A DNA stretch of 64,000 nt, from NCBI RefSeq assembly GCF_000003815.2, contig NC_049980.1:26228951-26292950 (forward strand), written 5' to 3'. The notes beneath the pieces are model-generated. The model was not told the origin of the DNA. It saw only the letters and a list, made by a program, of their open reading frames with translations, and ran no database searches. Below, piece by piece: positions 55,799-64,000 of this stretch (positions within the stretch are counted from its first letter, which is position 1; each line of letters begins with the position of its first letter). This stretch comes from Branchiostoma floridae. Lineage: Eukaryota > Chordata > Leptocardii > Amphioxiformes > Branchiostomatidae. The translations under genes were made by a program, and so were the position numbers.

Positions 55799-56253
55799 CT
55801 TCCACAAAGACATATTAAAAGACCTTCAATTGAAACGGCAGGCGAGCATGAAGAAAACGGTACAGAATGGAAACCTCCTAAAAGATCCTAAAACATGTCT
55901 AAAGCTGCTTGTGCCGAGCCTCTGCTTGGAGAAAAGAGTTTATGACTGTATACATTGCAGAAGACTCTGCAGCAAGAATGGCAACTACATTTGTTACCAA
56001 TAGACAGAAACAAAACAAACAAACAAAAAACAACACGACAAACAAATGAGGTACTAAAGGGAATTTCCTATACAGCACTCGTAGACCCTACTTCACCTAT
56101 TGAGTCAATGAAGTCAAGCTTGCCTAAGCTTGATGTTTCTGACTTAGGGAGAAGAGATGCTGCTACAGTTATCGCTAGGGGCCGTTCTTCATCTTCATGA
56201 TGGTAACATCAGGCTCTACGAACGATTTAAAACAAAACAAACAACCAACAAAC

Positions 56254-56339
56254 CTTCGCACCGACATCCTTCGCAGCTGATGCCACAAAGGCGGGAATTG
56301 CTCTCTTCCCACGGGCAGGACGGCCATCAGGGTCGGGCG
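56254..56339 (-). CDS. MACPF gene exon B
   Basis: Acceptor ending TTCTAG, donor AAG|GTTTGT; phase 1 in, phase 0 out; residues 23-51. A basic RPARGKR stretch follows the signal peptide and could be a propeptide (furin-type) cleavage site. The acceptor is weak, so confidence is moderate. Confidence 0.6.
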
Positions 56340-56729
56340 CTAGAATTCAAATTCGGTTTATGAACAGAAGGACACTGCTGTATAATATCATATTAATTAA
56401 TTATGTTTCCATATGAACACCATATACATTTCCATTATATAGAACTAAAACGCCGAATCTAGAGACAGTCATGAATTTCAAAAACTTTTTCACCTTCATA
56501 TTTAGTTCACTCATATACAAGATAGAAAAACATGGTGAATATTTTTAAATATGTTGTTTCCTAATTCTACATGACGCTGCATGATTTAAATTCGAATTTA
56601 ATGCAATTTGCATATTGTACTCCCTTTCTAGCATTGTTTGACATGAGGACTGGGATTTTTGCAAGTAGGAGAGCTGTTTATATCATTTGTTTTTAAACAG
56701 AAAAAATTACAGTAATCTAATCGACGCAC

Positions 56730-56823
56730 CAGCAGGGGCTGCGGTGACGTAAGCAGTGACGCCACACAGGAACAGGAGAAGCACCCCTCTCCACATGTTC
56801 TTGTTCTTTGGACCAGCTGGGCA
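56730..56823 (-). CDS. MACPF gene exon A: start codon and signal peptide
   Basis: The acceptor TATTTCCAG precedes 56823, so an upstream untranslated exon exists. The ATG at 56796-56794 opens MWRGVLLLFLCGVTAYVTAA, a textbook signal peptide with likely cleavage after an A-x-A motif. Donor CTG|GTGCGT; phase 1 out. Confidence 0.85.
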
Positions 56824-56944
56824 CTGGAAATACAACATAACGTAACGTAACATAGCCTAACATAACATAATATAACGTAATGTAACAACAACACTGGTAT
56901 CTGTGTATATGAATTACATGTGTGACATTTGGGACAGTCCATTT

Positions 56945-57425
56945 ATCAAATACACTTTCCTCATTAACTATGCAAATTAAGTCCTCATTTGCATAATGTG
57001 CAATTATTGTTTACATCTTCGTCAAAGCTACCTACGTGCCCGAAGTGATGGAAGTTCGTCGTTTCTTTCTGCAGTTATCCTGCTTGGAATGTTTGCACAC
57101 AAATGCCCATGTAGTTCCAAAATCAAATGTTAGGGGGCTCAAACCTGTCCCATCTTGTCTTGACATTAAGAGCTATCTGCCACCCAAGTAACAAGACCGT
57201 ATCATGTCCGGGACATTGACAAAACTACTATAATGGAGCATTCTCATTAGTTATGCAAATATTCTCCTATTTTGCATAATTCGTATTTCATTTTGTACAT
57301 CTTTGTCTAAATACACATACCAAAATTCATGAAAATCCGTTATTCCTTTCTTGTTGACCAACAGACAGACAGACAGACAAACGCTAGAGTAAATATAACA
57401 TCCATGACATATTTTATGGAGGTAA
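56945..57425. repeat. Interspersed repeat, relative of 41270-42150
   Basis: It shares ATTAACTATGCAAATTAAGT, TTTGCATAAT, GGGGGCTCAAACCT and the CCAAAATTCATGAAAATCCG tail, followed by (GACA)n. It lies just upstream of the MACPF gene's start exon. Confidence 0.65.
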
Positions 57426-57749
57426 TAACAACACCTACCACCATATGCTAGTAACACAATGACATAATCAGCAAAGAACCTTAACTCCGAACCCACTGTA
57501 ACTGGGTGAACTACTAAGATATTCCTTTGTAACTTTACTTCAGTTTCTGGTACATCTTAACTCTAGTTAAAAATACGGAATACTCTGGTTGATGCAATGA
57601 AAGACAGGAAGACTTGTAAAGGGTTAGTTCTGAGTGAGCCGTTTGAATTGCAGGTATGTGGTCTTCATGCATATGGCGAACACGTATACCCCCCATCCAC
57701 TGTGCGTGATAAATTGATGTGTGCTGTGCGCCAGAGAACACTGTCCGGC

Positions 57750-57850
57750 AGGTTTTATTGATTCTGAACGACTACGGAGAAGGATATGACGGCACACGAC
57801 AAGTTGTGAAAACATGTTTTCAATAAACATTGCAGCACAAACAAGAGAAG
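57750..57850 (-). repeat. Inverted counterpart of sequence at about 62005-62100
   Basis: The reverse complement shares TTGTTTGTGCTGCAATGTTT and ATTG.AAAC.TGTTTTCACAACT with 62017 onward. The two copies are about 4.2 kb apart in opposite orientation. Confidence 0.7.
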
Positions 57851-58300
57851 GCCTCCGTCCTCTCTGATGACTGTTAGTTAACATTACAAATGTACAAAAA
57901 TGCCACAAAGCATGTCAGTGTCATCAAGGCCATCTACCTAGACGCCTGTGAATGCCTTTATGAGACAAGCTCCATTCATCCATACTCAGGTATTCATTTG
58001 ATAAAGATCATTCTTGGCTAGTTAATTCAGATCGAAATGCATACCTTATGTGCACCCTAAATTTTGCAATATCATACATTTTGCACAATACAAAAATATT
58101 CCAGCCATATGACAGGTGGAATATTCTACCATATTCAACCACCCTTCAAGCTAATCCCGTTAAGTTTAAGAAGGAGGTGTTTCAACACCTGAGAAACGGC
58201 CAATAAATAGCAGCACTACGCCCTGGATGGTTTGCCCCAACACAAACTAGGGGTGTTGTCCAGTAACCGAACAAGAACAAGAACAAGAAGGTGTAGTGTA

Positions 58301-59223
58301 CGAGGGTGAGTAAGAAAGTAATGCAAGTGGTTTCATAACAGACTCGTTTTTTAATCAATTGAGTTGAAATTTGGCACAAAAGTAGAGGTATATGCCCTCT
58401 TGAGATTGAATATTTTAAATTTGGTCTTTATCATTTTATGAGCAACTGAGTTGATTTCAAGATGAACACACCATTGGTAGCTTTTCAGACTATCAATTCT
58501 TCTAAATCTGACCCATTGGAAATCACTGTAGGATGTTTAAATTATACATGTATGATACCAAATGTCTCTATAAGTTGCGTGCTAATTTTCATTTCTAAAC
58601 TCGTAATGGTTCTTTATTTACAGCTGCTAGGATGCAGTAAGTTGTGTTATAGAGCTGTTGAATTTATACACGAGTTCGTGAGTTGTTGGTTAAAAGACAA
58701 CTTTTCCATTAACCAAAAGAAACGAAACTTTACACAGTTATTAACTGTTTAAAGGTCAAAAAGTTTGCTAAGTTTTATTTCTCTTTGTTAATGGGAAAGA
58801 AGGCTGCAGAAGTTTTAATCACAACACCGCAGATCTCATGACCCTGAAGACCGCGTATACCTCACTCTACACCAGCAACGAAAAAAGGAAAAGTGCTCGG
58901 ATTTCAGAGTTAAAATTAAGCGTGTGGCTTATAGAGAAATGCAGCTTTTTACATGTGCAAGCTTAGTCTCATACAATAGCAAAAACTGGTTTAGGGAAAT
59001 TCTTAATTGTACATTAATTGGACCTCACTTTTCTTCTGACCGGATACTAAGGGTGTGGTCACTTTGAAAGCAGCTCAGTCACTCATAAGGTAATGAGCAA
59101 CAAATTTAGATATTTCAATCTCAAGAGGAGATATGTATTAACCTTTGTGCCAAATTTCAACTCATTCGATCAAAGAACGACTCTGTTATGAAACCACTTC
59201 CATTACTTTCTGACTCACCCTCG
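58301..59223. mobile_element. 923-bp mariner-like element, non-autonomous
   Basis: Terminal inverted repeats CGAGGGTGAGTAAGAAAGTA and the partner TTACTTTCTGACTCACCCTC, bordered by TA on both sides. Inner terminal sequence (AGTGGTTTCATAACAGA.TCG) is mirrored as well. Length is below a full mariner and no transposase frame remains. Confidence 0.85.
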
Positions 59224-60490
59224 TAGTTATCAGGCTGTGTGGTAGGATTCTGGTAGAAACAAAGCAAGAGCTTCTTTGACTTTTGATTTCAAATAAATCA
59301 AGTAACCAACCGTGGGGAAACAGCCACAAATGTGTACGGTTTATGAAGCTTTGAAAGGAAACATGATAGTGTACGAGTAGTTAATTTTTCTCTGTGTTTA
59401 CGGGTTGCGTACGTATACCGCTGGAAAACCATGATTGCTCAGAAAAGAAACAACCACGAATACAAAACCAGTGGCAGAAATATCCGTAGAGAATAAAAGA
59501 AATCCATTCGTTTGTAGAGCTATTGCAGGGTGCTCTTTTTAACACGTATGGCAGAGGCAGTCCTTACGAGACAGTTTCAATCGCTAAGCTTTGTTATTGT
59601 TTAACAACGGCCAAACTTGGATGTAAAAGATGTTAAAGTATGATTCAAAAGAAATCAAAACAACCCAAAATATTCGTTGTTTCTCTATAGAAATTCATTT
59701 GAGCGATCTGTGAATTCTTGGGTCGCTCAGAATGAGCAAGTATCTAGGCCCGACTATTCAGTACACATCGAGAACAGAGCGTTACAGGTAAAGGAAAGGT
59801 AAAGAAAGCCATAGGAGTGAAATAAAAACATTGAAAATGTAGATGCGATGAAATATTGAGTGTACATAGTTGTAAACACAAGCAGAACGCTCTTTTGTAA
59901 GTAGTTCCGACGCCCCGATGTCATGGAACGTACAACTCCCAAAACGGTGCGCGGTTCCCTACTGCAGTCAGGTAAGAATTTTGAAGTTAGATTTCTCTCT
60001 CCGGATTAGGATATCAACTTGAAAGTCGAAATTTATACACTGGGGACTCCCGTAACCTCTATTCCGGTCAAATATTTTCTCTTGCGGAAGGAAAATAAAA
60101 CTGCATCGAACTCTCGACGTGGCTTGGTGGCTGAAGAAAACTATTTTGTGAAATCTTTGATCGCTTGAAATGGAAAATTATAATAGCTTGACTCTTCTGA
60201 ACTCTGATAGTAGTCTACCTCGGGCCTACCTAAGCTAGAATTTTCTGGAACCATTTTACAGAGCTGAAGTTTTTCGTAACATTGCATGGATGCTTGGCTG
60301 TAAATGTACTGTACGTATCGCTCTGTTTGTATAACAGAGAATCTTGCACAACATTTGCAACAATCGTTGACGTCAATGAATAATTTTTGGATTCAATATA
60401 GAATTTCATTCACATTAGAATATCATAAGTCCAACAAAATGGCTCACCGTTACACTTGGGATACTTCAGAGAGTGCCACCGGGCCTGCTA
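59224..60490. other. Upstream flank, no feature seen
   Basis: AT-rich sequence between the mariner-like element and the candidate promoter. No exon or bounded repeat is recognised. Confidence 0.5.
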
Positions 60491-60501
60491 CGCAGTTTTA
60501 C

Positions 60502-60630
60502 CGGGTGTGAACTCCACCTCCACTGGCGGTACCGGACCGCAGGACCGTCTTGGGGTTCTGAGTGACGAGACGGTTGTTTGTGAGTCTCTGAGTATGTTCG
60601 GCAGGTGCCGAAGTATGGGGAAAGTATGAG
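60502..60630 (-). promoter_or_regulatory. Candidate promoter-proximal non-coding first exon of the MACPF gene
   Basis: On the minus strand a CCAAT box (GCCAAT, about 60706-60701) and a TATA-like TTTAAG (about 60657-60652) lie 45-50 bases apart in GC-richer sequence. They are followed by 120 bases free of repeats and a donor-like CCG|GTAAAA at 60501. The start exon at 56823 needs such an upstream exon. Linkage is inferred only. Confidence 0.3.
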
Positions 60631-61639
60631 AAAGTCTGCCCGGCCTCTGTCTTAAATGCAGAAGCTACCAGCGGCTGACGTGGAACTTCTTTGGTCGGTG
60701 ATTGGCTGAATATGATCCATAACAAATATGACGGCGTTGGTCACAAGACGTGGCCAGCGTGGCATGCACTGCGGTCCGACGTGGCGGGTATGATGTGCAA
60801 GGAGCTTGTATTTGTACTTTTTAAACAAGACTTCCCAACATGAGTTGAACTTTTAGACTGAGTGCGAACGGATGTTTCATGGTGCGCTCACCATTACTCC
60901 CAATAAACAGTGCGATTCTTTGATACTGCATTCTGTACATCCGCGTACTGGTAAAGAGATTTGTTTCTAAATTTAAACATGCCTGTCGCAAGATAGATAT
61001 CATAATAACGCGTGTGAGGGATACAGATCCATATGTAAAGTGGTAAAAGTTTTTTTTTAATAATCCCAGCACTTAAAGTTAGACCATCGATACTATTAAA
61101 ATCAGACCGTTACTCTCAGGAGTTCTGGTTTGTTACAAGAAAACGGTACATTTTGTCGAGAAGCTGACGATGCACTACCGGAGATCGATAGCCCATGTGT
61201 TATTGTACGTGTATGTCTAGCGCCACCTTTCCATTAAATGCTGCGACCGATCTGCGACTGCTGAGCAACAAAACATTCCGAAGATCGCTCAACGAATTAC
61301 AACGGTAAAGGGTGATGTTTCTTTACGTTCCTCATCTTATTGTCTATTAAACCATATTTTACACGCTTGCATTAGCATGGGATCAAGGGTCACATAAATC
61401 AATTTTTCAGCTATGATAAACACAAGAATGAGCTGCGAACAAAGTATATCTGATGAGTGATCATGACAACACAGTCCCATGCTAACTTCGAATGTGCACG
61501 TTTGGGTCCACACATACCGGTTAACAGCAAGTAAAATGCTTTGTTAAGTACATAGACTGACTACTACCACTACTGAGCAAAGCGATTAACAAGGATGAGA
61601 CTTAATGACTACATTGTATACCTCCCGTTATATTTACAT

Positions 61640-62296
61640 CATTGTCCGTATGGCATTGTTGTGGCTCCAGCAATTCATTTTGATCGGTACAGAAGTTATT
61701 TTGAGTACAACTCAAAGAAACCATATCATTTAAAAATATAGGACCTGTTAAACGTAGACAATACGTTGTTAGATGACTGGAATGTCCGACGTATTTGCTG
61801 AAAAAGTGTCATAAACCGTGAGGGAAATTTTGAGTGACTGAATCCTCACGAAGCTGATGAGGAAGGTTCCGCATAACTGGCGTACTCATGGAATTATGTA
61901 TGGAATGTATTTTAGACAGATTAGTTGGATGGATCCGGAGCTGGACATGGTTTAGTAAGTGTTGTATCCTTGTATAACATCCTTCAAAATCAGCCCACAG
62001 GATGACGACCTTCTATTGTTTGTGCTGCAATGTTTATTGTAAACGTGTTTTCACAACTGACCAGCAAGGTTGCACCGCCACATCCTTCTGTTTACACGCG
62101 TGCAGTATCGATGAACCATGTATACGTGCAGTACGTGGGGTCAGAAATGTCAAGGACTCGACTCATGGTCAAAAAGGATGAAACTTGCAAAAAAGGGACG
62201 TACTGCTACCTGCTTGACCACAGACACACACAGACACACACAGACACACAGACAGACAGACAGACAGACACAGACAGACACACACACACACACACG

Positions 62297-62346
<50 letters not shown>

Positions 62347-62920
62347 CACACACACACACACTAAAAAGAATAACTAAAACATACACACACCCAAACAAGA
62401 ACCTCGAGTATTAATTGAGAAATATAAGTGTCTGTCATTAAATTACCAGCGAGGCATGTTAACTACAATAAAACAGGTACGAATGTATCCTCTACAAGAA
62501 CGGGCTGTGAGCATGTACGAATGTATCCTCCACAAGAACGAGCTGTGAGCATCTATCCAGTTTAGCAAGCGACACACATCTGTTAACAACACAGTACTGT
62601 GCATCACCACAGGTCCAAGCCGAGTTCAGACGCTCACGATTGACTCAAACTATATCTGGCTATCCAGTAGTAAAATGATTTGTAAAATAAATGAACATGG
62701 GCAAAGCTATGAACAAAAATGAGCACAAATTTAAGTCTATAATATGTACACCCCCGTATCACATTTACATAATTGACCAAATGGGTGTATGTTATTGTGG
62801 CTGCAGCAATCCGCTTTTAATGAGAGATCGATACAGCCGAGTTTGCGAAGGTATTTTGAGTACATTTCAAATCATATTATTGCAGGACGTGGACTGCGTG
62901 AAAACGTGTCTTAAACCGTG
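61640..62920. repeat. Diverged direct repeats upstream of the MACPF gene
   Basis: A block with TTGTTGTGGCTCCAGCAAT, GATCGGTACAGAAG, TATTTTGAGTACA and GTGTCATAAACCGTGAG at 61640-61822 recurs at about 62790-62923 with substitutions. Together with the inverted copy near 57750, this suggests fragments of one larger repeat family. Confidence 0.6.
62221..62362. repeat. CA / GACA compound microsatellite
   Basis: (CAGA-CACA)n, (GACA)n and (CA)n over about 140 bp; open frames across it are spurious. Confidence 0.97.
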
Positions 62921-62922
62921 AG

Positions 62923-63740
62923 TAAAGCTAGGGGCACAAACCCGCCGTACTTAAAAGTGCGTGCTGTCTACGTGCCAAAACGTGGGCAATCTTTTGGTAC
63001 CCGTAAGTGGTAAGTACCGTCTCCGTACGAACACGTGGCGAATCACACGGATTTGGGAGCACGCAGACGCGCCGTAGAAATTTAAGTGCATGCAGAACTT
63101 TCTCTGCGTTCGGGCTGCGGATTCGCCCTCCGTATGTGCCAGTACGGGCGACGCGCCTGCCCTGTACAGCCAATGGGCGCACAACGCACTGGCTCCGTGA
63201 GTTTATTAAAGTTTTCTCACGGTCAAGTGCTCTTGTAGTTACTATTGCAGCATCAGAATCCGGAGTCTCTGTGGTGGAATGGGTGGCATCTTACTTGAGG
63301 CAGCTGCTAGGACTTCTGGAGGCAGCCGCTAGGACCTTGAAAGGTCGTCCTATATAAACATCTCCGAAAAACTTTTCGTTCATCGCACTTGCACGCACTT
63401 ACACCATGCGAGTGAGTGAGGAAACCGTACGTAAGCAGCACGTGTAAGTAGGGCCTGCATACGTTAACGTGGCACTCGCACAGAGATCGTACGTTGTACG
63501 CACGTGCAACTCACCTACCACTTGCGCAACGAACGATGAACGCAACCGCTCTCTGCCAGGCGTGGCGTGCAGACCACGTACTTACACCTTGCGCAACCGT
63601 GCGAGTGACGTGCGTTGACGTACTCCCTCCCTGCTCTTGCCAGTCGTTCCCCACGTTTTCAGGAATACGTGGCGGACGTGGCCTCCACAAAAAACGTACG
63701 GACAAATTGCACGTACGGCGGGTTGTGCCTCAGGCTTTAG
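62923..63740. mobile_element. 818-bp GC-rich inverted-repeat element
   Basis: Left end TAAAGCTAGGGGCACAAACC continuing CGCCGTAC; right end GTACGGCGGG then TTGTGCCTCAGGCTTTAG, an imperfect inverted terminal repeat of about 28 bp. The interior is unusually rich in CGTACG and ACGTGC words and CpG. No transposase frame is recognised. Confidence 0.7.
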
Positions 63741-63874
63741 ATTGTAATTAAAATGTATCAATACCCCTTTTCATCACGCTCTCGCTTCGATCGCAAATTT
63801 GCCTGAGCGCAGTGACAGCTAGCACCAAGGTCGTCATGGGACCGGGAGACTTTCAAAGTTTCACTAGAGCAATA

Positions 63875-64000
63875 CAGTCAAACCTGCCCGAGCGACCTCC
63901 TCTTCTCAGCGACACCTGGCCATTTCGACCGCCTTTTTCTCGGTCCCGATTTTTTTTTCCATTGACGTAAGCATTAAGCGACCTTTTCTCAACGACCACC
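63875..64000. mobile_element. Interspersed repeat cut by the window edge
   Basis: CAGTCAAACCTGCCCGAGCG followed by spaced AGCGAC/CGACC words looks like the terminus of a DNA transposon family widespread in invertebrates. It continues past the window. Confidence 0.5.

Larger units (their letters stand above)
31417..56823 (-). other. MACPF-SRCR mosaic gene, secreted (gene span)
   Basis: Twenty-four exons (one tentative) on the minus strand keep one frame of about 1515 codons. Order: signal peptide 1-21; helical charged segment 52-110; MACPF domain about 150-622 with the G-T-H-Y signature at 391-394; beta-rich region about 623-930; furin-like cysteine-rich modules about 945-1108; W-G-APFC module 1108-1151; SRCR 1151-1258; GCW/RAIP module 1258-1359; ephrin-receptor-like repeats 1359-1470; second W-G-APFC module 1470-1513. 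MACPF proteins oligomerise into membrane pores; SRCR and cysteine modules usually bind ligands or microbes. No membrane helix is seen, so it is probably secreted. Whether all exons belong to one transcript is inferred from strand, order and unbroken phase. Confidence 0.82.

Noticed and set aside
62030-62414. 115-codon plus-strand open frame
   Set aside because: Mostly a CA/GACA microsatellite; the short non-repeat start shows no family and belongs to a repeated block.

Overview
This looks like nuclear DNA of an invertebrate deuterostome, most likely an amphioxus (Branchiostoma). The evidence is intron-rich genes with short exons, a class 6/1-type semaphorin, a chordate-style mosaic immune-type gene, and very dense short DNA transposons, minisatellites and microsatellites. 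The species call is inference. Two runs of exactly 100 N (34527-34626 and 38565-38664) are assembly gaps. Exons were placed by reading splice sites, phases and protein motifs by eye; no search was run.

Plus strand, about 203-26890: a transmembrane semaphorin gene. Sixteen coding exons (367-25822) join in one frame to about 906 residues: signal peptide, Sema domain, PSI domain, Ser/Thr/Pro-rich stalk, one membrane helix and a 213-residue proline-rich tail. A 1.1-kb open exon (20064-21181) lies in the intron before the stalk exon. It enters in the frame supplied by exon 14 and carries five N-glycosylation sequons. It may be an alternative last exon giving a secreted semaphorin with an unrecognised C-terminal domain.

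26.9-31.4 kb: no gene seen. It holds a 52-bp minisatellite interrupted by a short DNA transposon.

Minus strand, about 56823 down to about 31417: a gene for a secreted mosaic protein. Twenty-three exons plus one tentative last exon keep a single frame of about 1515 codons. In protein order it has a signal peptide, a helical segment, a complete MACPF (membrane-attack-complex/perforin) fold, a second beta-rich region, furin-like cysteine-rich modules, a W-G-APFC cysteine module, an SRCR domain, a GCW/RAIP module, ephrin-receptor-like cysteine repeats and a second W-G-APFC module. The MACPF half has mixed intron phases, whereas every module after it is a phase 1-1 exon, the mark of exon shuffling. 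The two W-G-APFC exons lie in a visible segmental duplication of about 0.9 kb. The GCW exon is bracketed by inverted arrays of a 53-bp satellite that also hold both assembly gaps.

56.8-64 kb: upstream flank of the MACPF gene, with a possible promoter and non-coding first exon near 60.5-60.7 kb, a 0.9-kb mariner-like element, microsatellites, a GC-rich inverted-repeat element and the start of another repeat at the right edge. The two genes are convergent. The MACPF mosaic is the best candidate for an undescribed immune-type system here; the semaphorin alternative terminus is the best candidate for an undescribed protein domain.
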